Assembly (NCBI GenBank): GCA_963588055.1 | Contig: CAVAGB010000004.1 | Coordinates: forward strand, 34,879-98,878 | Reading direction: 5' to 3' | Length of the DNA stretch: 64,000 nucleotides | From: Alloenteromonas sp963588055 | GTDB taxonomy: Bacteria > Bacillota_I > Bacilli_A > RFN20 > CAG-826 | Part shown: piece after piece, positions 49,058 through 57,500 of the stretch | Position numbering within the stretch: position 1 is the stretch's first letter | How the letters are laid out: every line of letters begins with the position of its first letter | Notes under the pieces: model-generated | What the model saw: only the letters and a program-made list of their open reading frames with translations | The model's database searches: none | What the model was told of the DNA's origin: nothing | Position numbers and translations under genes: made by a program

Positions 49058-49354
49058 ATGCCAGGCATCCCAGACGAAGCAACCATCGACAAAATGGAGA
49101 ATCTGCTCAACATCGCAAGCGATTCGACCAGATTGAAAATCCTTTACGCCATATCCGATTCTGAGAAATCGGTCTCGGAGATCGTCGACCTCGTCGGCGC
49201 CTCCCAATCCCTTGTCTCTCATCAGCTTCAGGTTTTGAGGAAGGCCCATTTGGTTTCTACGCGGAAGAACGGGACGCATGTTTTCTATTCTTTGGATGAC
49301 GATCACGTGAATCGTCTGCTAACCCTCGTATACGAGCACGTGAACGAAAAGTGA
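49058..49354 (+). CDS. ArsR/SmtB-family metal-sensing repressor
   Basis: 98 residues. Winged helix with recognition helix in VSEIVDLVGASQSLVSHQLQVL. The alpha-5 zinc-sensor pattern D-x-H-x10-H-x2-E is present near the C-terminus (DDHVNRLL..YEHVNE), as in SmtB/CzrA; the CadC-type N-terminal cysteines are absent. So Zn(II) or Co(II) is the likely inducer. AAGGAG before ATG. It controls the P-type ATPase 14 bp downstream through the two dyads upstream. Confidence 0.9.
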   Translation: MPGIPDEATIDKMENLLNIASDSTRLKILYAISDSEKSVSEIVDLVGASQSLVSHQLQVLRKAHLVSTRKNGTHVFYSLDDDHVNRLLTLVYEHVNEK

Positions 49355-49368
49355 GGGGGGGGAGAATT

Positions 49369-51327
49369 ATGCACGACCACGACGAAGAAAACGAAGAGCT
49401 TGAACACGAAGAGGAACGTTCGAAGAAGACCATCATCATCTTGGTCATCCGCATCGCGACTAGTTTGACCCTCGCCTTGCTTGGGCAATTCCTCTTCACC
49501 GAATCGCGTTTCAACTTATGGGTCAACCTTGGGGTGATGGCCCTAGCTTACGCGATCATCGCCTACGACGTCCTTTGGGCGGGCGTCAAATCCATCGTCA
49601 AGGAGCATCAGCCCTTCGACGAGCATCTTTTGATGACCGTTGCTTCCCTTGGCGCTTTCGCCCTGCGCTTCTTCGGCCCTGAGCATAACGAATTCTTCGA
49701 GGCCGTCTTAGTCATGCTGCTATACCAAGTCGGCGAGGTTTTCGAGGACTTGGCCGCGGATAAATCCAGGGAAGCCATCACCTCCGCGCTCGACCTTAGG
49801 GAAGAGGAGGCGAAGGTCATCTCGGGCGAGACGACCATCCTTAAGAAACCCGAGGAGCTTCGGCTCGGCGACCAAGTGATCCTCGGCGCGGGGGAGAAGA
49901 TTCTCTGCGACGCTCTCGTCGTTTCTGGCTTCGGTTCGGCGGATGAGAGCTCGCTAACCGGAGAGTTCCTCCCGGTAGAGAAAAAAGAAGGCGACCACGT
50001 CGTTTCTGGGACCATCCTCAAAGAAGGGTCGCTTGTGATCTCGGTTGAGAAGGAATACAAGGATTCCACGATCGCGAAGCTGCTCGACCTAGTTGAGCAT
50101 AGTGCCTCAAAGAAATCACGCGCGACGAGGTTCATCACCCGCTTCGCTAGGATCTACACCCCCATCGTCACCGCTCTTGCTTTGCTCGTCGCCGTGCTTC
50201 CCCCGCTTTTCCTTGGCATCAACGACCCCTCCGTTTGGAGCGCCTGGATCTTCACCGCCCTCGAATTCCTCATCGTCTCTTGCCCCTGCGCGATCGTGAT
50301 CTCGGTCCCGCTCGCCTATTTCGCTGGGCTTGGCCTCGCCTCGAAGAAAGGCGTGGTAGTCAAAGGGGCGGAGTATTTCGACAAAATCAATGACCTCAAG
50401 CTCGTCTGCTTCGATAAGACGGGCACTTTGACCGAAGGCAAGTTCGCCGTGAGCGAGGTCTGCCCCGTCAACATGGAAGAGAGCCTCTTCCTTGAGTATC
50501 TCTCCGCGGCGGAATCGCGTTCCAGCCATCCTCTAGGCAAAGCCATCCTCTCCTATGGGGGACTTGAAAGCAAAGCCAATGACGTCTCCGATTACGAAGA
50601 GGTGTCGGGCTATGGGGTGTCCGCGACTTACCAAGGGCATGCATTGCTCGCCGGGAAAAAAGAGCTTTTGGAGAAAAACAGCATACCCGTGGATGCGAAT
50701 TCCGCCACTGGATCCATCACTTATCTAGCCGTCGACGGGGTCTACGCTGGCTGCATCGTTTTGAACGACTCCCTTAGGGAGAGCAGCAAGAAAATGATCG
50801 ATGGGCTGAAGAAAAGCAACGTGAGGACGATGCTGCTTTCCGGGGACAAAAAAGAGAATGTGGAAGCGGTGTCCTCCACCCTTGGCTTGGACGAATGCCA
50901 CGGCGAGCTCTTGCCCATCCAAAAGCAAGAGATTCTCAAGGGCGAGATCGACAAGAAAGAGGGCAAAGTCGCCTTCGTAGGGGACGGCATCAACGACGCC
51001 CCCTCCATCGTTTTGGCCGACATCGGCATCGCGATGGGAGGGCTCGGGAGCGACGTCGCGGTCAGGAACGCGGACGTGGTTCTGATGCACGACGATCCTT
51101 CAAGGATATTGACCCTCATCAAAGTCGCGGGAAAGACGAAAAAGAGGGCCATCTTCAACATCGTTTTCTCTTTAACCGTCAAAGTCGGGATCATGGTCGC
51201 ATCCATCATTGGCGCGAGCACCGGTTTGTTCGAGATTCCTCTTTGGGTCACCGTCTTCGGCGATTCAGGAGTGGCGATGCTGGCCGTATTGTCCTCTTTG
51301 CTGCTTAGCTATTCGAAAGTCGACTGA
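49369..51327 (+). CDS. zntA: P1B-type Zn/Cd-exporting ATPase
   Basis: 652 residues. A short His/Glu-rich start (HDHDEENEELEHEE) replaces the usual N-terminal HMA domain. Motifs: metal-site CPC in SCPCAIVIS (about 304), phosphorylation DKTGTLTEG (about 349), HP in SSHPLGKAI (about 386), GDGINDAP (about 538), and the last-span Asp in VFGDSGVAMLAVLSS that favours Zn/Cd/Pb. Expels excess metal. Co-transcribed with its ArsR regulator; start chosen at ATG 49369 with GGGGAGA upstream. Confidence 0.93.
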   Translation: MHDHDEENEELEHEEERSKKTIIILVIRIATSLTLALLGQFLFTESRFNLWVNLGVMALAYAIIAYDVLWAGVKSIVKEHQPFDEHLLMTVASLGAFALRFFGPEHNEFFEAVLVMLLYQVGEVFEDLAADKSREAITSALDLREEEAKVISGETTILKKPEELRLGDQVILGAGEKILCDALVVSGFGSADESSLTGEFLPVEKKEGDHVVSGTILKEGSLVISVEKEYKDSTIAKLLDLVEHSASKKSRATRFITRFARIYTPIVTALALLVAVLPPLFLGINDPSVWSAWIFTALEFLIVSCPCAIVISVPLAYFAGLGLASKKGVVVKGAEYFDKINDLKLVCFDKTGTLTEGKFAVSEVCPVNMEESLFLEYLSAAESRSSHPLGKAILSYGGLESKANDVSDYEEVSGYGVSATYQGHALLAGKKELLEKNSIPVDANSATGSITYLAVDGVYAGCIVLNDSLRESSKKMIDGLKKSNVRTMLLSGDKKENVEAVSSTLGLDECHGELLPIQKQEILKGEIDKKEGKVAFVGDGINDAPSIVLADIGIAMGGLGSDVAVRNADVVLMHDDPSRILTLIKVAGKTKKRAIFNIVFSLTVKVGIMVASIIGASTGLFEIPLWVTVFGDSGVAMLAVLSSLLLSYSKVD

Positions 51328-51400
51328 GCTGGGAAACCAAACTGGGGAGATGAAGGCCGTTCAGCTCCTTTTTACGTCGGCTAAGCGAAATCAGCAAAAA

Positions 51401-51480
51401 AAGTTGCTCAGTAATCTTTGGAAATGTTGCTCAGTTTGAATCCAAAAAGTTGCTCAAAATATATGGCAAAAGTTGCTCAG
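51401..51480. repeat. Four direct repeats of AAGTTGCTCAG at exact 23-bp period
   Basis: AAGTTGCTCAG (51401), ATGTTGCTCAG (51424), AAGTTGCTCAA (51447) and AAGTTGCTCAG (51470) start 23 bp apart, with T-rich or AT-rich spacers differing between units. No coding gene uses it. Such phased multiple sites occur at the ends of IS21-family elements, as I recall them, or may be a protein-binding array left from a lost ATPase gene. Not CRISPR: repeats and spacers are too short. Confidence 0.85.
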
Positions 51481-51614
51481 TTTGGTTTATAAGATTGCCG
51501 TTTTTCTTCGCAGACATCGGAGAAATTTTCATTTGCTGATTTGGCCTTTCGCATCGGAGGAAACTCCCGGCTGGAAGAGCACATGTACAGATGAGAGCAA
51601 AGCCAAATTGCCTA

Positions 51615-51720
51615 TTGCGCATTCATCCGCGTACGCGCATAATATCCCCCGCGTGCACAAACGTGGGAGGGCTCGACGAGGCCCGCATCACCACTGCATG
51701 CTAAAAATCCATAAGGAGGA
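51615..51720 (+). promoter_or_regulatory. rplK promoter and L1-binding leader
   Basis: TTGCGC (51615-51620), 17-base spacer, CATAAT (51638-51643). The leader then carries GTGGGAGGGCTC (51663 on) folding with a GAGGCCC arm and closing at ATCACCAC (to 51694), which matches the L1 autoregulatory element of Firmicutes rplK-rplA mRNAs. AAGGAGG follows before ATG 51729. Confidence 0.65.
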
Positions 51721-51728
51721 TTTCACAC

Positions 51729-52133
51729 ATGAAGAAAGTCGTCAAAGTCGTGAAGATGGAACTCCCTGGCGGGAACGCCCATCCGGGACCGAAGCTAGCT
51801 TCCGCTGGCGTGAACATGGCGAAATTCTGCACCGACTTCAACGCGAAGACCGGCGACAGGAAAGGACAGACCGTCCCCGTCATCATCACCGCCTACGAAG
51901 ACAAGTCCTATGACTTCGTGATCAAGACCAGCCCCGCGGCTGAATTGATCCTCAAAGCCGCCGGCATCCAGAAAGGCGCCGGCAACGCCAAGCAGAACGC
52001 CGGCTCGATCACCGACGCCCAGCTTGAGGAGATCGCCAAGTACAAGATGCCCGATCTCAACACCGAAGACGTCGAAGCCGCGAAGAAGATCATCGCCGGC
52101 ACCTGCCGTCAAATGGGCATCGCCATCAAGTGA
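51729..52133 (+). CDS. rplK: 50S ribosomal protein L11 with shortened linker
   Basis: 134 residues. Overall a normal L11 (VKVVKMELPGG, AGVNMAKFC, DKSYDFVIKTSPAAELILKAAG, DLNTEDVEAAKKIIAGTCRQMGI). However, the near-invariant linker that in E. coli reads NPSPPVGPALGQQGVN is here HPGPKLASAGVN, four residues shorter and without the paired prolines. Those prolines are the classical thiostrepton-resistance site. L11 forms the GTPase-associated centre with 23S rRNA and contacts EF-G. Followed after ten bases by rplA. Confidence 0.95.
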   Translation: MKKVVKVVKMELPGGNAHPGPKLASAGVNMAKFCTDFNAKTGDRKGQTVPVIITAYEDKSYDFVIKTSPAAELILKAAGIQKGAGNAKQNAGSITDAQLEEIAKYKMPDLNTEDVEAAKKIIAGTCRQMGIAIK

Positions 52134-52143
52134 GGAGTGCACA

Positions 52144-52836
52144 ATGAAAAAAGTCAGCAAAAACTACAAAGCCGCCCTCGCCAAAGTCGATGGCAGCAAA
52201 GTCTACGAAATCGCTGAGGCCTGCAAACTCGTCAAGGAGACCTCGATCACCAAGTTCGACGCTTCCGTCGACCTCTCCTTCCGCCTCAACGTCAACCCGA
52301 CCAAAGCGGAGCAGCTCATCCGCGGGACCATCTCCCTCCCCCATGGCAACGGCAAGACCAAGAAGGTCCTCGTCGTCACCAACACCAAGCTCGAGGACGC
52401 GAAAGCCTCCGGTGCCGACTTCGTTGGCGGCATCGATATGCTCGAGAAGATCAAGACCGAGAACTGGTTTGGCTTCGACATCATCGTCGCCACTCCGGAC
52501 ATGATGGGCGAACTCGGGAAGATGGGCCGTCTCCTCGGCCCCAAAGGCTTGATGCCTAACCCGAAGACCGGCACCGTCACCATGGACGTCAAGACCGCCG
52601 TCGCCGAGATCAAAAAAGGCAAGATCGCCTACCGCGTCGACAAGGACGGCAACCTCTCCATGGGCGTTGGCCGCGTCTCCTTCTCCGCCGAGGACCTCGC
52701 CGACAACGTCACCGCCGTCTGCAACCAGATCGCCTCCGCTCGCCCGGCCACCGTCAAAGGGACCTACATCGAGAAATGCGTGGTCTCCACCACCATGGGG
52801 CCTGGCCTCAAGATTACCTTCGCTTCCAGAAGCTAA
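52144..52836 (+). CDS. rplA: 50S ribosomal protein L1
   Basis: 230 residues. Recognised from VDLSFRLNVNPTKAEQLIRGTISLPHGNGK and LGKMGRLLGPKGLMPNPKTGTVT. It forms the mobile L1 stalk and, free in the cell, represses its own mRNA through the rplK leader. I chose ATG 52144 (GAGGAG upstream); a longer frame from 52024 runs inside rplK. Confidence 0.97.
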   Translation: MKKVSKNYKAALAKVDGSKVYEIAEACKLVKETSITKFDASVDLSFRLNVNPTKAEQLIRGTISLPHGNGKTKKVLVVTNTKLEDAKASGADFVGGIDMLEKIKTENWFGFDIIVATPDMMGELGKMGRLLGPKGLMPNPKTGTVTMDVKTAVAEIKKGKIAYRVDKDGNLSMGVGRVSFSAEDLADNVTAVCNQIASARPATVKGTYIEKCVVSTTMGPGLKITFASRS

Positions 52837-52982
52837 GGTCAAACCAATTTAGGTGAATCGCTTCCCATACCTAAGATAGCCGGGGGCACGTGCCTTAAAA
52901 CTCCACCCTGCTGAGGTTATTGAAACATCACGAACCCGCTAGTTATTCGAAGCATCACATAGTCGTCAAGAAAGGAGGTAGA
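52837..52982 (+). promoter_or_regulatory. L10 leader (L10-L12 autoregulatory element)
   Basis: The 151-bp gap before rplJ contains a kink-turn-like stem region and the conserved CCTGCTGAGGTTAT segment (about 52907-52920) typical of Firmicutes L10 leaders, then AAGGAGG before ATG 52988. Binding of the L10-L12 complex would repress translation. Confidence 0.7.
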
Positions 52983-52987
52983 AACGT

Positions 52988-53500
52988 ATGAATCAGCAAG
53001 CTCTCCAAGCCAAAAAGGAAGCCGTTTCCGAGATCACCAAAGGCATCCAGGAATCCGGTTCCGTCACGGTCGTTTCCTACCAAGGACTCACCGTCGCTGA
53101 GATCCAGGAGCTCCGCAAGGAACTCGCCAAGGTCCACTCGTCCATGGGCGTTTACAAGAACACCCTCGTCAAGCGCGCCATCAGCGATACCAAGGCTCCG
53201 AACCTCGACAGCGTGCTCGAAGGCCCCAACGCCTTAGTCTTCTCTAAGGAGCTCTCGGATGGCCCGAAGGTCGTTGCCAAATTCGCCCGCAAGCACGAGC
53301 ATCTCGTGATCAAAGGCGGCATGGGAGAGGGACAGGCGTTCGACGCCGCGCAGATGAAGGCCATCGCCAAACTGCCGGACCGCAACGGATTGCTCTCTAT
53401 GTTCCTATCGGTGCTCAATGCGCCAATTCAGAAATTCGCCGCGACCATCAAAGCCGCGTCGGAGAAAGACGGAGGAGCCCCCGCTCCCGCCGCCAACTAA
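52988..53500 (+). CDS. rplJ: 50S ribosomal protein L10
   Basis: 170 residues. N-terminal rRNA-binding part: VSEITKGIQESGSVTVVSYQGLTVAEIQELRKEL, then GVYKNTLVKRAI. The C-terminal helix that carries L7/L12 dimers ends FAATIKAASEKDGGAPAPAAN. It anchors the stalk. Twenty bases before rplL. Confidence 0.97.
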   Translation: MNQQALQAKKEAVSEITKGIQESGSVTVVSYQGLTVAEIQELRKELAKVHSSMGVYKNTLVKRAISDTKAPNLDSVLEGPNALVFSKELSDGPKVVAKFARKHEHLVIKGGMGEGQAFDAAQMKAIAKLPDRNGLLSMFLSVLNAPIQKFAATIKAASEKDGGAPAPAAN

Positions 53501-53520
53501 GCCAATGGAGGTAAATCAAA

Positions 53521-53898
53521 ATGGCTAAGCTTACCAAAGAAGAGATCGTTGAATCCCTCAAAGAGTACACCGCTCTTGAACTCTCGGACCTCGTGAAGGC
53601 CGTCGAGGAAGCCTTCGGCGTCACCGCCGCTGTCGCTACCGCCGCCGCCGCTCCCGCGGAGGAAGAGGAAGTCAAGAAGGGACCCTCTGAAGTCTCCCTC
53701 ATCCTCAAAGGCCTCGGCACCGGCTCCAAGGTCGCCATCATCAAAGCCGTTCAGGCCATCACCGGCCTCGGCCTCATGGACGCCAAGAAGCTCGTCGATG
53801 CCCTTCCCGCTCCGATCAAAGAGCACATCTCTCCCGTCGAGGCCGAAGAGCACAAGAAGGCTCTCGTCGCCGCCGGCGCCGAAGTCGAAATCAAGTAA
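53521..53898 (+). CDS. rplL: 50S ribosomal protein L7/L12
   Basis: 125 residues. N-terminal dimerisation helix pair (MAKLTKEEIVESLKEYTALELSDLVKAVEE), Ala-rich hinge (VATAAAAPAEEEE), and the C-terminal domain (VILKGLGTGSKVAIIKAVQAITGLGL, then EAEEHKKALVAAGAEVEIK). It recruits translational GTPases. GGAGG upstream. A hairpin follows the stop. Confidence 0.97.
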   Translation: MAKLTKEEIVESLKEYTALELSDLVKAVEEAFGVTAAVATAAAAPAEEEEVKKGPSEVSLILKGLGTGSKVAIIKAVQAITGLGLMDAKKLVDALPAPIKEHISPVEAEEHKKALVAAGAEVEIK

Positions 53899-53925
53899 TT
53901 TCGCCTTCCAAAACAGTTTACCCGA

Positions 53926-53965
53926 AACCCGCTCAAGGACACGTCTGCCTTGGGCGGGGTTCTTG
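53926..53965 (+). terminator. Terminator or attenuator after rplL
   Basis: A 13-bp stem with wobble AACCCGCTCAAGG / CCTTGGGCGGGGTT around a 9-base loop, followed by TTCTTG. It could reduce read-through from the ribosomal genes into rsmC-rpoBC. Confidence 0.75.
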
Positions 53966-53985
53966 CGTTTCTAAGGAGATAGAAA

Positions 53986-54582
53986 ATGAGCCAATACTTC
54001 GATAACGTAGAGACTTTGGCCCATCAGGACATCCATTACGAATTCGATCTCCTGGGCGAGCATTATCGCTTCAAAAGCGACGCAGGGGTCTTCTCCAAAG
54101 ACGGCCTCGACGATGGCACTAGGTTGTTGCTTGAAACCATCGCCAAGACCGACCTTGGGACGAACATCTTGGACTTAGGTTGTGGAGTCGGACCAATCGG
54201 ACTAATCCTGGCCCACGCCGACCCATCTCGCCACGTCGTCCTAGCCGACGTGAACGACAGGGCCCTCGAATGCGCGAAAGCTAACGCCGAGACTCTCGGA
54301 GTGGCTAGCCGCGTCGAGATCGTCCACTCAGACGTCTACAGCTCGATTAATTCCTCTTTCTCCAGCATCGTGACCAACCCGCCTATACGCGCGGGTAAAA
54401 AGGTCACGTACGCGATGTACGCGGGCGCACGTAGCCACCTTCATCAAGATGGTTCCCTGATCCTAGTCATCCGCAAACAGCAGGGCGCTGAATCCTGCTT
54501 CACTTACCTCCAGACCTTGTTTTCTAAGGTGGAGGTGAAAGCCCGCCATAAGGGCTTCCAAATTCTCATCGCGCACAATTAA
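53986..54582 (+). CDS. rsmC: RsmC-like 16S rRNA methyltransferase (YbxB)
   Basis: 198 residues. SAM-binding motif ILDLGCGVGPIGLILA (about 57-72) and catalytic NPPIRAGK (about 125-132). Methylates a guanine N2 in 16S rRNA; ybxB-like genes keep this place between rplL and rpoB in Firmicutes. AAGGAG before ATG 53986; rpoB starts ten bases after the stop. Confidence 0.92.
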   Translation: MSQYFDNVETLAHQDIHYEFDLLGEHYRFKSDAGVFSKDGLDDGTRLLLETIAKTDLGTNILDLGCGVGPIGLILAHADPSRHVVLADVNDRALECAKANAETLGVASRVEIVHSDVYSSINSSFSSIVTNPPIRAGKKVTYAMYAGARSHLHQDGSLILVIRKQQGAESCFTYLQTLFSKVEVKARHKGFQILIAHN

Positions 54583-54592
54583 GGAGCGAAAC

Positions 54593-57500
54593 ATGCCACA
54601 AGAAGAAAAATTTGACCACCAGCTTCTGAGCTACAAAGACCCCAATGGCATCCCCTATGCCGTCGGGGCGAACGGCCGCATCAACTTCTCCAAGATCTCC
54701 GGGAAGCTCCCCCTTCCCTACTTGGTCGAGATCCAGACCGATTCCTACCGCTGGTTCCTCAAGCAAGGCCTCGACGAGGCCTTCCGCGAAGTGTTCCCGA
54801 TCTACAGCTTCTCCAACAAGATCAGGATCGAATACGTCTCTTCGCGCCTCGAGGAGCCTAAATACACCCCGCTTGAATGCAAAGCGGGCGATTTGACCTA
54901 TTCAAGCAAGATCAAAGTCATGCTCCGCCTTTTCCTAGAAAACGGCGAGATGAAAGACGCCGAGGTCTTCATGGGCGAGCTTCCGCTCATGACTGAGTCC
55001 GGCACTTTCATCGTCAATGGGGCGGAACGAGTCATCGTCTCCCAGATCATCCGTTCCCCGGGCGCCTATTTCCAAGACACCCTCGATAAGAGCGGCACCC
55101 ACATCTATAACGGCGAGATCATCCCTGGGCACGGCACCTGGCTGCAATTCGAAAGCGACCTCAAAGGCGTCCTTTACGTCCGCATCGACAGGCAGAGGAA
55201 AATGCCCGCCACCACTTTGTTCAAGGCCCTTGGCATCGACAAAGAGGATTCGCTCACCGAGCTCTTCGGCAAAAGCGACAATATGCTCGCGACCATCAAG
55301 AAGGATGACAACATCAAATCCTGCGCGGGCGCTTTGATCGACATCTTCCAGAAGCTCAAACCGGGCGAGCCGGTCACCCCCGAAGGCTCGGTCGATTTCC
55401 TCGTCGCCAAATTCTTCGACGAGAAGAGATACAACCTCGGCCCCGCCGGGCGTTTCAAATACGCCCAGAAGCTCGGCCTTTACGAGAGGCTCCCCGGCCG
55501 CGTCTTGGCTGAGGATCTCATCGACAGCCACCAGGATGTAGAAGGCGCCACCCGCGATGACACGGGCCACCTCTTCAACGCCGATGGCGAGCTCATCATG
55601 CCCGTCACCCTCTTCGAGAAGGGCCATAAGCTCACCAAGGAGGAAGTCGATTCCCTCCGCGACTCCGAGTTCTTCGAAAGAGGCAACTACGAGAAGAAGA
55701 TCAAGGTCAACGAGAAAGTCGACAACAACAGCATCGTCAACATCGTCCACGTCTATGCTAACGACAAAGAAGGCGAGGACGTCGTCCCGATGGTCGGCAC
55801 CGATCTGAACCTCACCCTCAACAGGGTCACGATCTCCGACATGGTCGCTTGCTTCTCCTATTTCTGCGACATCCAGTCCGGCCTAGGTTCGACCGACGAC
55901 ATCGATCACCTCGGCAACAGGCGCATCCGCTGCGTTGGAGAGCTTTTGCAGGAGCAGTTCCGCAAAGGCCTCGCCAAGATGACCAAGACCGTCCAGCAGA
56001 GGATGTCCATCAGCGATTTCGAGTCGATGACCCCGCAGTCGCTAGTCAATATCCGCCCGCTGACCTCCTCCATCAGGGAGTTCTTCTCCTCGAGCCAGCT
56101 CTCGCAGTTCATGGATCAGGTCAACCCCCTCGCCGAGCTCACCAACAAGAGGCGCATCTCGGCCCTCGGCCCTGGCGGCCTCACCCGCGACCGCGCTTCC
56201 ATGGAAGTCCGCGACGTCCACTACACCCACTACGGCCGCATCTGCCCGATCGAATCCCCTGAAGGCCAGAACATCGGCCTCATCAACAACCTCGCCTGCT
56301 ACGCGAAGATCAACCAATACGGCTTCATCGAAACCCCCTATCGCGAAGTGCTTCACATGGACGATGGGCGCTCTTTCGTCGTCGAAGGCGATTACAAAGA
56401 CAACGGCGAAGTCGAATACAAGGCCAAGTATCTTTCCGCCGACGCCGAGCGCAACCACTACATCGCCGAGGCCAACATCCGCCTAGGCGAGGCCTGCCAC
56501 TTGAAGGATCTTTATCCGAGCGTCGATCACGACTCCCTCGTCAAAGAGATCCTCGATGACAAAGTCGTCGCCCGCCACGATGAGGATAACCTCGAGACCG
56601 AGAAAGAGAAAGTCGACTACGTCGACGTCTCTCCCCGTCAGATCGTCTCCATCGCCGCGGCGAGCATTCCTTTCCTTGACCACGATGACGCGACCCGCGC
56701 TCTCATGGGCGCGAACATGCAGCGTCAGGCCCTTCCCCTCCTTTCTCCTGAGATCCCCTATGTCGGCACCGGCATGGAGCAGCTCATCGCCCGCGACTCC
56801 GGCTTGGCCGTGGTCGCCGCGAAGGATGGCGAAGTCACCTACATGGACAGCAAGACCATCAAGACCAAAGCCGGCAAGGAAGTCACCACCTACGACCTCC
56901 AGAAGTTCGACCGCACCAACAACGGCACCTGCATGAACCAGACCCCGATCGTCCACGTCGGGGACAAGGTCAAGAAAGGCGACATCATCGCCGACGGTCC
57001 CGCCATGAGGCATGGCGAGCTCGCCCTCGGCCACAACGTCCTGGTCGCCTACATGACCTGGCACGGCTACAACTACGAAGACGCCATCATCATGTCCGAG
57101 CGCATGGTGAAGGACGACGTCTACACCTCCATCCACATCGAGAAGTACGAACTCGAATGCCGCGACACCAAGCTCGGCAACGAGGAGATCACCCGCGATG
57201 TGCCTAACGTAGGCGAGGAGGCGAAGGCCTTCCTCGACGAAAGGGGCATCATCATCCCGGGCGCCGAAGTCAAAGAAGGCGACATCCTCGTCGGGAAGAT
57301 CACCCCGAAGGGCCAGACCGAGCCCACCCCCGAAGAGAAGCTCCTCATGGCCATCTTCGCCGAGAAGGCGAAAGAGGGCAAGGACAGCTCTTTGCGCGTC
57401 CCCCATGGCGGGGCGGGCATCGTCCACGCGGTCAAGATCTTCTCCCGCAAGAACAAAGATCCCCTCCCCCCGGGAGTCAACACCGTCGTGCGCGTCTACA

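Noticed and set aside
51401..51480. CRISPR array
   Set aside because: Repeat core is only 11 bp with 12-bp spacers, and no cas genes are nearby.
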